DNA from: Candidatus Acidiferrales bacterium
Lineage (GTDB): Bacteria; Acidobacteriota; Terriglobia; Acidiferrales; UBA7541
DNA length: 37,412 bases
Assembly (NCBI GenBank): GCA_030037355.1
Contig: JASHRL010000240.1
Span: forward strand, 1-37,412
Direction of reading: 5' to 3'
The translations under genes were made by a program, and so were the position numbers. Positions 1 through 9,200 of the stretch are shown piece by piece. Position 1 is the stretch's first letter. Every line of letters begins with the position of its first letter. The notes under the pieces are model-generated. The model worked only from the letters and a program-made list of their open reading frames with translations. It ran no database searches and had not been told where the DNA came from.

Positions 1-1
1 G

Positions 2-307
2 CTCGGCGAATTGCTCAACGCCATCGAAGAGCGCGGCCAGCTCATCGCGCTGCTCAGCGGCTGCATCGAAACGCCCGAACCGGTGCACATCGAGCTCGGC
101 GTGGAGAAAATGTCCAATGCTGGCAAGCATCTGGCGCTCGTCAGCGCGCCTTACACGCGTGGCGAATCCGGCCGCTCGGGCGAGTTGACGCAGGGGACAC
201 TCGGAATCCTCGGGCCCATGCGCATGCACTACGAGCGCGTGATCACCGTCGTCGCGCTGATGTCGCAATTTTTCTCGGAAGATTCGGAGAAGGAGAAGTC
301 GTCGTGA
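2..307 (+). CDS. hrcA: HrcA heat-shock repressor, C-terminal part (5' truncated by window)
   Basis: This is the C-terminal end of the heat-inducible transcription repressor HrcA, which binds CIRCE operators and represses chaperone genes. The reading frame is open from the first bases, so the start lies outside the window. What is visible is the end of the GAF-like domain. The stretch GTLGILGPMRMHYERVI matches the conserved HrcA C-terminal motif (GxLGVLGPxRMxYxRVI) and is followed by a short helical tail. The stop codon overlaps the GTG start of grpE by four bases, which supports an hrcA-grpE operon. The DNA-binding winged-helix part cannot be assessed. Confidence 0.93.
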   Translation, partial: LGELLNAIEERGQLIALLSGCIETPEPVHIELGVEKMSNAGKHLALVSAPYTRGESGRSGELTQGTLGILGPMRMHYERVITVVALMSQFFSEDSEKEKSS

Positions 308-909
308 ACCGGCGAAATAATTCAGAAAAAGATCAGCGTTTGGCCGCGGACGAAGCCGCGGATCCCAAGAACGACCCTGCGTCCGGCGAAGACAATCCGT
401 CGCCGCTTGAGACCGCCGTCAACCGCGAAATCGAGCGGCTTGTCGCTGAAAAACTCGATTTGAAAAACACGTTGCAGCGTTTGCAGGCGGATTTCGACAA
501 TTACCGCAAGCGCATCGACCGCGAGCGCCATCAGGATCGCCATCGCGGCGCGGAGGCGCTCATCGAGCATCTGCTGCCGATTCTCGATGGCTTCGACCGC
601 GCCATCTCCGCGCATCGCGACGCTGCACACGACGAATTCCGCAAAGGCGTGCAGTTGATCCGCAAGCAATTGTTCGACGTCCTTGCCAAGCAGGGCCTGG
701 AAAAAATCGAGACCGAAGGCAAACCCTTCGATCCGAATTTCCATCACGCCATCGAGCACGTCAAGACCGTGGAAAAGCCGGATGGCGCAGTGCTCGAAGA
801 ATTGCAGGCGGGTTACGTCTTTCATGGCAAAGTGCTGCGGCCCGCGATGGTGCGTGTGGCTTCGAATCCGGAGGGCGAAGAAGCGGCATCTAATTCTCGA
901 GCGAATTGA
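304..909 (+). CDS. grpE: Nucleotide exchange factor GrpE
   Basis: GrpE is the ADP/ATP exchange factor for DnaK. The 201-residue length is typical. The first 35 or so residues are polar and acidic. A long coiled-coil dimerisation helix follows, including the signature LQADFDNYRKRIDRE near residues 60-74. The C-terminal beta domain ends with VFHGKVLRPAMVRVA, the usual GrpE ending. The start is GTG, sharing GTGA with the hrcA stop. An AGGAG sequence at 291-295 stands eight bases upstream and supports this start. dnaJ follows after 45 bases. No dnaK is present between them. Confidence 0.96.
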   Translation: MNRRNNSEKDQRLAADEAADPKNDPASGEDNPSPLETAVNREIERLVAEKLDLKNTLQRLQADFDNYRKRIDRERHQDRHRGAEALIEHLLPILDGFDRAISAHRDAAHDEFRKGVQLIRKQLFDVLAKQGLEKIETEGKPFDPNFHHAIEHVKTVEKPDGAVLEELQAGYVFHGKVLRPAMVRVASNPEGEEAASNSRAN

Positions 910-954
910 ACGCCGCGTTGAAATCGCCGGAACCAGCGTAAACGGGACAACCAA

Positions 955-2100
955 ATGCCAGCAAACACAAAACGAGATTATTACGAAATCCTCAGCGTCA
1001 GCCGCAGTGCGACCGCCGAGGAAATCAAGAGCGCCTATCGCAAAGCGGCGATGAAGTATCATCCCGACCGCAATCCGGAAAACAAAGCCGAAGCGGAACA
1101 TTTGTTTCGCGAAGCCAGCGAAGCCTACAGCGTCCTCTCCGACGCGCAAAAACGCGCTGCCTACGATCGCTATGGCCATGCCGGAGTCAGCAGCCAGGTC
1201 TTCGATTCCAGCAATTTCGGCACAATTTTCGAGCAATTTCAGGACGTTTTCGGCGACGTTTTCGGTTTTCAGGATATTTTCGGCGGAGGCGGCGGCCGGC
1301 GGCGCGGCGGACGTGCGCGGGCGCAGCGCGGCGCGGATTTGCGTTACGACCTCAAGCTCTCCTTCGAGGACGCCGCCGCGGGCGTGAAAACCAAAATCAA
1401 AATTCCGCGCCTCGAAAATTGCTCCGCCTGCCACGGCACCGGCGCGAAGCCCGGCACGAAGATGGAAACTTGCGAAGCCTGCAAGGGCCGCGGCCAGTTG
1501 CATTATCAGCAGGGATTTTTCGCCGTTTCGCGCACGTGCCCCTCGTGCCACGGCGAAGGAAAAGTCATCAAGGAAAGCTGCGCGGAGTGCCGCGGACAGG
1601 GCCGCATCGAGCGTGCGCACACCATCGAAGTCGCCATTCCCGCCGGAGTCGACAACGGCATGCGCTTGCGCGTCGGCAACGAAGGCGAGCCGGGAGAGAA
1701 CGGCGGCCCGCCGGGCGATTTGTACGTCTTCATCGAAGTGAAAGAGCATGCATTCTTCGAGCGCCGCGGCGCGGATCTCTACTGCAACATTCCCGTCACC
1801 GTCGCGCAAGCGGCGCTCGGCGCGGAAATCACCATTCCCACTCTGAATGGCGAGGAAAAACTCAGCATTCCGGAAGGCACGCAGCCCGGCACGCTTTTCC
1901 GCAAGAAAGGCAAAGGCCTGCCTGATCCTCATGGCGGCAAAGGCGACCTCTATGTCAACGTGCGCGTCGTGATTCCGTCGAAGCTGACCAAAGAGCAGAA
2001 GGCCATCTTCGAGCAGTTGCATCGCGTGGCCAAAGTCGAAAATCGTCCGATCGAGCGTTCCTCCTCCTTCTTCGACAAAGTGAAGGATATTTTCAGCTGA
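955..2100 (+). CDS. dnaJ: Chaperone DnaJ (type I Hsp40)
   Basis: This is a full-length type I DnaJ of 381 residues, which stimulates DnaK ATPase activity and delivers unfolded clients. The N-terminal J domain carries HPD at residues 36-38. A Gly/Phe-rich linker with several FGxxF elements and a poly-Gly stretch follows. The zinc domain has four CxxCxGxG-type repeats starting at Cys156 (CSACHGTG, CEACKGRG, CPSCHGEG, CAECRGQG). The C-terminal client-binding and dimerisation domains end near DKVKDIFS. All zinc-binding cysteines are present. The gene sits in an hrcA-grpE-dnaJ-rsmE run on one strand, and the next gene begins 13 bases after its stop. Confidence 0.97.
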   Translation: MPANTKRDYYEILSVSRSATAEEIKSAYRKAAMKYHPDRNPENKAEAEHLFREASEAYSVLSDAQKRAAYDRYGHAGVSSQVFDSSNFGTIFEQFQDVFGDVFGFQDIFGGGGGRRRGGRARAQRGADLRYDLKLSFEDAAAGVKTKIKIPRLENCSACHGTGAKPGTKMETCEACKGRGQLHYQQGFFAVSRTCPSCHGEGKVIKESCAECRGQGRIERAHTIEVAIPAGVDNGMRLRVGNEGEPGENGGPPGDLYVFIEVKEHAFFERRGADLYCNIPVTVAQAALGAEITIPTLNGEEKLSIPEGTQPGTLFRKKGKGLPDPHGGKGDLYVNVRVVIPSKLTKEQKAIFEQLHRVAKVENRPIERSSSFFDKVKDIFS

Positions 2101-2113
2101 CGCGCTAGAACTG

Positions 2114-2848
2114 ATGCGCCGCCGATTCTTTGTCGACAAGTTCGAAGGCGAACGCGCCGAGCTTCGCGGCGAAGCGGCCGAGCATCTGGGACGCGTCCTG
2201 CGCGCCGAGCCGGGCCAGCTCTACGAATTGAGCGACGGCGAGACCGTGTGGCTCGCGCGCGTCGAAAAAATCGCAGCGGGACGCACGCGCAGGGGCGCGA
2301 TCGAATTTTCGCTCATCGAGCCGATTGCCGCCGCAGAATCGCAACTGAAAATCGCGCTGCTGCTCTCCGTCGTGAAATTCGACCGCATGGAGTGGTGCCT
2401 GGAAAAAGCCACGGAGATGGGCGTGAGCGAAATCATTCCCCTTGCAGCCACGCGCAGCGAGAAGTTGCTCATCATGGCCGCGAAGAAGCGCGCGGAACGC
2501 TGGCGAAAAATTCTATTAGAGTCGGCGCAACAGTCGCGCAGGTTGCGGCCGCCCGAACTTCTGCCGATTTCAACTTCTGAAGATGCGTTCCGTGATGCAA
2601 GCGGCGGAACAAAAATTCTGCTCTCAGAACGGCCTGACTCGCGGCCGCTGCGCGAAGTTTTATCCGGAGCGCACGCGCAAGAAATTTGCCTGGCGATTGG
2701 TCCCGAAGGCGGTTGGACGGACGCGGAAGTTGCAGCTGCGCTAAAGAATGGGTTCCGCGAAGCATCGCTCGGCCGCGAAATTCTTCGCACGGAAACAGCC
2801 GTGATCGCTGCACTCGCGGTCGTGCGTTACGCGCTGGAGGAACGATGA
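2114..2848 (+). CDS. rsmE: 16S rRNA (uracil1498-N3)-methyltransferase RsmE
   Basis: RsmE methylates U1498 of 16S rRNA at N3, using S-adenosylmethionine, in the assembled small subunit. The 244-residue protein shows the N-terminal PUA-like start MRRRFFVDKF and a SPOUT-fold catalytic part. The family motifs are clear: KFDRMEWCLEKATEMGVSEI, then the cofactor-binding IGPEGGWTDAEV and the C-terminal LGREILRTETAVIAAL. In many bacteria rsmE follows dnaJ, often with prmA between. Here prmA is absent and rsmE follows dnaJ after 13 bases. The downstream neighbour is convergent. Confidence 0.95.
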   Translation: MRRRFFVDKFEGERAELRGEAAEHLGRVLRAEPGQLYELSDGETVWLARVEKIAAGRTRRGAIEFSLIEPIAAAESQLKIALLLSVVKFDRMEWCLEKATEMGVSEIIPLAATRSEKLLIMAAKKRAERWRKILLESAQQSRRLRPPELLPISTSEDAFRDASGGTKILLSERPDSRPLREVLSGAHAQEICLAIGPEGGWTDAEVAAALKNGFREASLGREILRTETAVIAALAVVRYALEER

Positions 2849-2931
2849 AGGATCTTCCGGCGAGCAAGCCGCATCGGGCCGGCGGAGAAGCGGATGCACG
2901 CGATCCGCACCGCGCAGTTCGCGCCGAATCT

Positions 2932-3297
2932 TTATTCGAGCGCTTTGATGTGCGTTACGTTGATGAAATCTTTTTTCGGGCCGATTTCACCGACAATCTC
3001 AACCTTTTTGCCCGCGTACTGTTTCAGCTGGCTTTGGTCCGAAGACAATTTGTAGGCGGTCTTGCCGTCATGATCGAGGAAAACGTAACGGCCATCATTT
3101 TTTTCGACGCACATGATTGTGCAGTCTCTCGCGGTCAGTCCGCCATAGATTTGCGACATTTCCTTGTGCGAAGCGGTTGTCGAGTGAACGTCATACGCGC
3201 ACTGACTGTCCATGATTTGTCCCCGGAACGTGCGCGGATTTGCCGAAGTGGCCAATACGGCCAGAAAAATCGCCGCAGGAAGGGCAATGCGTTTCAT
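2932..3297 (-). CDS. Small secreted protein, DUF5818-like
   Basis: This is a predicted exported protein of 121 residues and unknown function. The start chosen is the ATG at 3295-3297, with GAGGAG (complement of 3308-3313) ten bases upstream. From there the protein begins with a clean signal peptide (MKRIALPAAIFLAVLATSA). The open frame extends 35 codons further upstream, but that part is Arg-rich and not signal-like. The mature part contains FRGQIMDSQCAY near the start and a Cys pair in ARDCTIMCVEKND, then a small beta domain (GKKVEIVGEIGPKKDFINV) resembling an OB-like barrel. Such proteins are frequent in acidobacterial genomes; the DUF5818 assignment is from memory of that pattern. It lies 139 bases downstream of nuoF on the same strand. 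Confidence 0.8.
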   Translation of the reverse strand: MKRIALPAAIFLAVLATSANPRTFRGQIMDSQCAYDVHSTTASHKEMSQIYGGLTARDCTIMCVEKNDGRYVFLDHDGKTAYKLSSDQSQLKQYAGKKVEIVGEIGPKKDFINVTHIKALE

Positions 3298-3436
3298 GTG
3301 TCGGATGCTCCTCGTTGGGATGGGCCGGAATCGCTGCCAATAGGATGCCCGGCGCGGAGGAATGTCGCGACAAAAATTTCGCGCGAGTTTACTGGCAGGC
3401 ACCTCGGTGGGGGGAATTCGAGGAGCGGAAATTCGA

Positions 3437-4795
3437 TCAGGGAGTCAGCCGGCCGTGCGTGTAGTGGAATTCGCGCTTTTGTTCGTCGTAGTCGTGCATC
3501 TTCGGCAGCACAGGCACGCGGCAATTCTGGCAGCCGCGATTATAGTGCGCTTCGAATTCGCGCTGGAATGTGTGCACGATGCTGGGAATGATCAGCGAAT
3601 GTTCCGTCGGCAAAAAGCAGCGATTACCGCGCGGCGCGTTGGTAGAGGCCTGGAGGATCGCTTCGACATCAATTTCGTTGCCTGTGCCGTTGATTAGTTT
3701 TTCCAGGCGTTCGGTCGCTTCTTGCGTTCCTTCTTTGCAGGAGCGGCACTGGCCGCAGGATTCGATCCACAGGAACTTTGAAAAAACGTACGCGACTTGC
3801 ACCATGCAATTCGAGTCGTCGTAAACCATGAAGCCAGCGGAGCCAAGGCCGGAACCGGCGTTGCGCATGGAGCCGAAGTCGAGCGGCGTGTCGATGGCTT
3901 CGGGGTAAAGTCCCGCGCTGGCGACGCCGGAAAAAATTGCCTTGAGTTTCCGGCCCGGCTTTAATCCGCCGCCGGATTTTTCGATAAGCTCGCGCATGGT
4001 GGTGCCCATGGCCAATTCGTAAAGCCCTTCGCACTGCACGTCACCGGAAAGCGTGAAGATGGTGTGGCCGGGCGTGTCGGCGGTTCCCATGGAGCGGAAC
4101 CAGTCGGCGCCGTTGCGAATGATGTGCGTGACCGAAGACATCGATTCGCAATTGTTGACGAGCGTCGGGTTTGTATGGCCGGGAATGCATGACGGATAGC
4201 CCGCAAAGAGGCCGAGAATGTACGGAGGGAAATCCATTTCGCGTGGCATCGCTTCGCGGCCTTCGATGACTTCGAGCATGGCCTTCTCTTCGCCGAGCAA
4301 GTAGTCTTCTGGGCCGTAAACGAACTCGATCGGAATTTCGCCAAGCGCATTGCGCGCGGTCATTTCCTTGTGCGCCTGCGCGGTGCGTTCGATGGCTTCG
4401 TCGAACGTATGCTTCATGGCGATGAAAGCTTTCTTCGCATTCATCGCGTAGGCGGCGATGGCCACGCCTTCGAGCACCTGATACGGATTGCGGCGCATCA
4501 ACATGCGGTCTTTGAATGTGCCGGGTTCGCCTTCGGTGGCGTTGCACGCGACGTACTTTGTGGCGCAAGAATCGCTGGCGATGCTGGACCACTTGATGCC
4601 GACGGGGAAGCCCGCGCCGCCGCGCCCGCGCAGGCCGGACTTCTTGACCTCGGCGATGACCCCTTCGCGCGGCATGGAATACGCTTTCTTCAGTGCCTGA
4701 AAACCGCCGATGGCGATATACTCGTCGAGATTCTTGAGCGCTTTATCCGGCAGGAGGTAGGGTTTTCCATTGCGCGAGGCTTGACTGGTTTCCAT
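3437..4795 (-). CDS. nuoF: NuoF-like NADH-binding flavoprotein subunit of complex I
   Basis: NuoF binds NADH and FMN and carries one 4Fe-4S cluster at the electron-entry end of complex I; homologues also serve in NAD-linked hydrogenases and formate dehydrogenases. From the ATG at 4793-4795 the protein has 452 residues. It shows the NADH-binding glycine-rich GLRGRGGAGFP (54-64), the FMN motif NATEGEPGTFKDR (85-97), an SLBB-type region around 250-290, and cluster ligands C347, C350, C353 and C393. The open frame runs 30 codons further upstream, but that extension is Arg-rich and not conserved-looking. It is oddly alone: no nuoE, nuoG or other complex I gene is adjacent. The segment around 186-220 departs from the usual motif, and the C terminus has an extra GCQNC. 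Confidence 0.88.
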   Translation of the reverse strand: METSQASRNGKPYLLPDKALKNLDEYIAIGGFQALKKAYSMPREGVIAEVKKSGLRGRGGAGFPVGIKWSSIASDSCATKYVACNATEGEPGTFKDRMLMRRNPYQVLEGVAIAAYAMNAKKAFIAMKHTFDEAIERTAQAHKEMTARNALGEIPIEFVYGPEDYLLGEEKAMLEVIEGREAMPREMDFPPYILGLFAGYPSCIPGHTNPTLVNNCESMSSVTHIIRNGADWFRSMGTADTPGHTIFTLSGDVQCEGLYELAMGTTMRELIEKSGGGLKPGRKLKAIFSGVASAGLYPEAIDTPLDFGSMRNAGSGLGSAGFMVYDDSNCMVQVAYVFSKFLWIESCGQCRSCKEGTQEATERLEKLINGTGNEIDVEAILQASTNAPRGNRCFLPTEHSLIIPSIVHTFQREFEAHYNRGCQNCRVPVLPKMHDYDEQKREFHYTHGRLTP

Positions 4796-5118
4796 CCGTT
4801 TTCTCTCTCTAAAGGGCTTTCGGTAATTTATGAGTGCCGCCGCCGGCACCGACCGCGCGAGTAACCGCGGCGAGCTGCGACGCAAACACCAAATCCTAGC
4901 ACAGACGCGGGCGAGCGGCAGCGAGAAGAAGTAAAAAGAAACAGAAAAGTCCCTTCGGCCGGCTGCAACGCAAAGGCATCAAGCAACGTCAGATATATTG
5001 ACGAATATGGGAGTTTGACTGGCCACGCCGGGTCAGCGAGAGTCGAGAGGGCAAATCAAAAACAGCCGGCAGTCCGGATAAGTGATTGTGGAGTGTCCGC
5101 AAACATTTACGGGGAAAA
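4796..5118. other. Divergent intergenic region between nuoF and the RND operon
   Basis: These 323 bases hold no convincing gene and must contain promoters for both divergent units. A perfect six-base stem with a four-base loop (GTGCCG, CCGC, CGGCAC) lies at 4834-4849, inside the probable nuoF leader. Two TTGAC boxes on the + strand (4998-5003 and 5015-5020) lack a good -10 hexamer at the right distance, so I do not assign promoters. The region is locally A-rich around 4925-4960 and AT-rich around 4990-5010. The run CGGGGA just before position 5119 is the probable ribosome-binding site of the fusion-protein gene. Confidence 0.5.
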
Positions 5119-6222
5119 ATGAGAAAATTCGCAAAACAAAACCTTCTTTTTCCGTTCTTAATCCTTGCAGTGATAACAGGTTGCACAGAACACGCGGCGC
5201 CACCGCCGGACGTGCCGGTCATTCCCGTGATGGTAGGGCAGAGCATGGAGAAGACGATGCCGGTCGAGCTGCATGCCATCGGCACGGGACAGGCCTATTC
5301 CACCGTTTCGATTGAATCGCAAGTCGCGGGGATCGTGAGCGCCGTGCATTACACGCAGGGGCAATACGTCAAGAAAGGCGATTTGCTGGTCAGCCTGGAT
5401 GACCGGCCATTTCAGGCAGCGCTGCAGCTTGCCGAGGCGAATCTGGCGAAGGACAAGGCGAATGAAGCGCTCGCCGATGTGGAAGCGGAGCGCTATCAGA
5501 AGCTCTTTGATTCGGGGGTTGTTCCGAAGGAGCAGCTAGACCAACAGCTTGCGACAGCAGCAGCCGACAAGGCGGCGGTGGAAGCGGATGAGGCAAGCGT
5601 GCAGACGGCACAGCTGAACGTTTCGTTTTGCTCGATTTACGCTCCGATCAGCGGACGAACGGGAGCGCAGCTCGTGTATCCGGGAACTGTCGTGAAGGCG
5701 GACGACGTTCCGATTCTTGTGGTAATCAACGAGATTTCGCCGCTGTATGTTAATTTTGCCGTGCCGCAACAATATCTCGATCCAGTCAAGAACTACATGG
5801 CGAAGGGAAGGCTTTCCGTTCAGGCGACGCCTTCTGACAATTCGGCGCCGGAGGATGGATACCTGAGCTTTGTGAACAACACGGTTGATGCGACAACGGG
5901 CACGATCCAATTGATCGGCACATTTGCGAACTCCGATTTGCGATTGTGGCCGGGCGAATTCGTAAATGTCGTGTTGCGATTGTCAGAGCAGGAAGATGCG
6001 ATCGTCGTGCCGTCGCAAGCGGTGATGACGGGTCAAAGCGGCGACTATCTTTTCGTGGTGAAACCGGATATGACCGTCGATTTGCGGACGGTGAAAGTGG
6101 AGCGGACGGTGAATGGATTCTCCGTGATTGCGGAAGGAATGAAGCCCGGAGAGACGGTTGTGACGGACGGGCAAGTGCGGTTGATCCAGGGCTCGAAAGT
6201 GAAGGTTAAGACGAGTCTCTAG
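5119..6222 (+). CDS. RND efflux membrane-fusion (periplasmic adaptor) lipoprotein
   Basis: This is the periplasmic adaptor of a tripartite RND pump (AcrA/MexA family), linking the inner-membrane transporter to an outer-membrane channel. The ATG at 5119, preceded by GGGGA, gives 367 residues; a TTG 11 codons upstream is also open. The N terminus is a lipoprotein signal ending in VITGC, with Cys22 as the lipidated residue. Next come a lipoyl half-motif (SQVAGIVSAVHYTQGQYVKKGDLL), an alpha-helical hairpin rich in Ala, Glu and Lys (about 95-165), the second lipoyl half (IYAPISGRTGAQLV) and the beta-barrel and membrane-proximal domains. The pump gene starts 17 bases downstream. No outer-membrane TolC-type gene lies next to it, so the third partner is probably encoded elsewhere. 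Confidence 0.94.
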   Translation: MRKFAKQNLLFPFLILAVITGCTEHAAPPPDVPVIPVMVGQSMEKTMPVELHAIGTGQAYSTVSIESQVAGIVSAVHYTQGQYVKKGDLLVSLDDRPFQAALQLAEANLAKDKANEALADVEAERYQKLFDSGVVPKEQLDQQLATAAADKAAVEADEASVQTAQLNVSFCSIYAPISGRTGAQLVYPGTVVKADDVPILVVINEISPLYVNFAVPQQYLDPVKNYMAKGRLSVQATPSDNSAPEDGYLSFVNNTVDATTGTIQLIGTFANSDLRLWPGEFVNVVLRLSEQEDAIVVPSQAVMTGQSGDYLFVVKPDMTVDLRTVKVERTVNGFSVIAEGMKPGETVVTDGQVRLIQGSKVKVKTSL

Positions 6223-6239
6223 GGAAGAGCGGGAACAAC

Positions 6240-9200
6240 ATGCAGATCGCAGAAAATTTCATCAAACGGCCGGTGATGACGTGCCTGGTGATGGCAGCGG
6301 TGCTGATTTTCGGCATTGTAGCCTATCGCGATCTGGCTGTGAGCGATTTGCCCAACGTCGACTTCCCGTCGATCACCGTGTCCGCAAGTCTGGCCGGCGC
6401 CAGTCCAGAGACAATGGCGTCGTCGATTGCAACGCCACTCGAGAAGCAGTTCACAACGATTCCCGGGCTGGATTCGATGAATTCGACGAGCGCGCTGGGC
6501 GATACGTCGATCACCTTGCAATTCGATCTGAACCGCAACATCGATGGGGCAGCGCAGGACGTGCAAGCGGCGATCACGGCGGCGGCGAATCAACTGCCGC
6601 CGAACATGCCAACACCGCCGACGTTCCGGAAAGTGAATCCCGCCGATCAGCCGATTCTTTTCTTAGGTGCGACGTCCGCAACATTGCCGCTCTCGGAAGT
6701 CGATGAGTACGCTGAGACGCTCCTGGGAAATCAGATTTCGATGGTCAGCGGCGTGGCGCAAGTGTCGGTTTACGGCTCGACGCCCTATGCGGTGCGTATA
6801 CAGCTCGACCCGATGGAAATGGCGAGTCGGCAAATCGGTATTGATGAAGTCGAGCAAGCGGTTCAAAACGCGAACGTCAACATGCCGACGGGAACGCTCT
6901 ACGGAGCGCATAAAGCGTTCACGGTGCAAGCGAATGGGCAAATGATGAGCGCGGCACCGTACAAACAGCTCATCGTGGCGTATCGAAACGGCGCACCGGT
7001 GAGGCTGGACGAAATCGGGAACGTATACGACAGCATTCGCGACACCAAACTGGCGAACTGGATCAATGCAGTACCGGGAGTGATCCTGGCGATTCAGAAG
7101 CAGCCGGGCACGAACACGATCGAAATCGACAACGCTATCAAGAAGCTGCTGCCGGGTTTTCGGGCAATCATGCCGCCCTCGATGATTCTGACGATCGAGC
7201 ACGACCGGTCGATTTCCATCATCCAGTCGGTGAACGATGTGAAGTTCACGCTGGTGCTGGCAATTCTTCTGGTCATCCTGGTGATTTTTCTTTTTCTACG
7301 GAATGCGTGGGCGACGGTTATTCCCAGCATGGCGCTGCCGATGTCGATCATTGGCACTTTTGCAGTGATGTATCTGCTGGACTATACGGTGGACAACTTA
7401 TCGCTGCTGGCGCTGACGCTATCGGTGGGCTTCGTGGTGGACGATGCGATCGTGATGCTCGAAAACATCGTCCGGCACATCGAGAACGGCGAAGGAGTCC
7501 TCGAAGCGTCGCTGAACGGAGCGCGCGAGATCGGATTCACGATTGTTTCGATGACGCTGTCGCTGGCGGCCGTTTTCTTGCCGGTTTTTTTCATGGCCGG
7601 AATTCTCGGGCGGTTGCTGCACGAATTCGCCGTGGTGATTATCTCGTCGATTCTTGTGTCGGGCGTGGTATCGCTGACGCTGACGCCGATGCTATGCAGC
7701 CGATTCTTGAAACCGCACAGCGGCGAGCAGGAACACGGGAGGATGTACAACGCGCTGGAGCGGATGTTCGATGCGATCCTCCGGGGGTATGAGGTCACGC
7801 TGCGATGGTCAATGAGACATCGCGTGACCGTAATGGTCATCGGCATGGGGCTGCTTTTTGCAACCGCGTGGCAATTTTATGTGATTCCGAAGGGATTTTT
7901 GCCGGAAGAGGACCAGGACGAGGTGGTTGGTTTTGCCGAGGCAGTGCAGGGCATTTCCTTCGACGCCATGGCCGCGCATCAGAAGAAATTGAACGAAATC
8001 GTGAAGGACGATCTTAACACGCGGCAATTTTTCTCGAGCATCCAGGCTTCCGGAACCTCGGGACTGAATATCGGGCAATTCTACGATCACTTGTATCCGC
8101 GGTCCGAACGACCGTGGACGGACAGCCCGACCTATGACGATCTGGATGCGAAGTTCGGCCATGTGGCGATTCTCGGGGCTGTAGTCCACGCGATTCGACC
8201 TATTTTTGAGCATCACATGACCATCCCCGACGTTATTCAGGAGATGGAGCCGAAGTTAAACACGATTCCCGGGCTGCACGTATATCTTCAGAATCCGCCC
8301 GCGATTCGCATCGGCGGACAACTGACGAAGAGCCAATATCAGTACTCGTTGGTGAGTCCGGACACGGATCAGCTTTACAAGTACGCGCAGATCATGAACG
8401 ACAAGATGAAGGGTCTGCCCGGATTGGCCGATGTGACCACGGACTTGCAGATCAAGAGCCCACAAGTCGATATCCACATCGACCGAGACAAAGCCATGGC
8501 GCTCGGCGTAAGTCCGGAGCAAATCGAAGACGCGCTAGACACGGCTTATGGCCAACGATGGATTTCGACAATCTATGCGCCAACCAACGAATACTGGGTC
8601 GTCATGGAACTCGAGCCGCAGTATCAAGAAGACCCGCAGATGCTGTCGTATCTTTACATTCACTCGACGGGCGGACAGCTTGTGCCGTTAAGCGCCGTTT
8701 CCAGCATAGGCACGAGCCTGGGGCCATTGACGGTCAACCACTTGGGGCAAATGCCGTCCGTTACGGTTTCGTTCAACCTGGTGCCCGGCGTTTCGCTGGG
8801 GCAGGCAGTAAATGAGATCCAGAAAGTGGCCGCGGACACCTTGCCGCTGACCGTTACGGGAAGTTTCCAAGGAACGGCGCAAGCGTTCCAACAATCGTTG
8901 ACCGGGTTGGGTCTGCTGTTGGTGATGGCGATACTGATTATTTATATCGTGCTGGGAATTTTGTATGAGAGCTTCATTCACCCGATCACGATTCTTTCGG
9001 GATTGCCCGCGGCCGCGTTCGGAGGGCTGGGAGCTCTGATGTTGTTCCACATGCAACTCGATTTATACGGGTTCGTGGGAATCATCATGCTGATCGGAAT
9101 CGTGAAGAAGAACGCAATTATGATGGTGGACTTTGCAATTGAGCTGGAAAAGGCAGGGCACACGTCGCCGGCCGAAGCGGCCGTGCAAGGATGCCTGATC

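Noticed and set aside
322-2139. 605-codon open frame on the minus strand opposite grpE and dnaJ
   Set aside because: It is antisense to two well-identified genes, is Ala/Arg/Phe-rich as expected for a GC-rich shadow frame and has no recognisable domain.
2686-3591. Plus-strand frame of 301 codons, including an ATG at 2845 that overlaps the rsmE stop
   Set aside because: Most of it is antisense to the secreted-protein gene, which has a signal peptide and ribosome-binding site; the ATGA overlap at 2845 looks coincidental, and the protein shows no motif.
4998-5020. Two TTGAC -35-like boxes upstream of the RND operon
   Set aside because: Neither has a plausible -10 hexamer 16-19 bases downstream, so no promoter is assigned.
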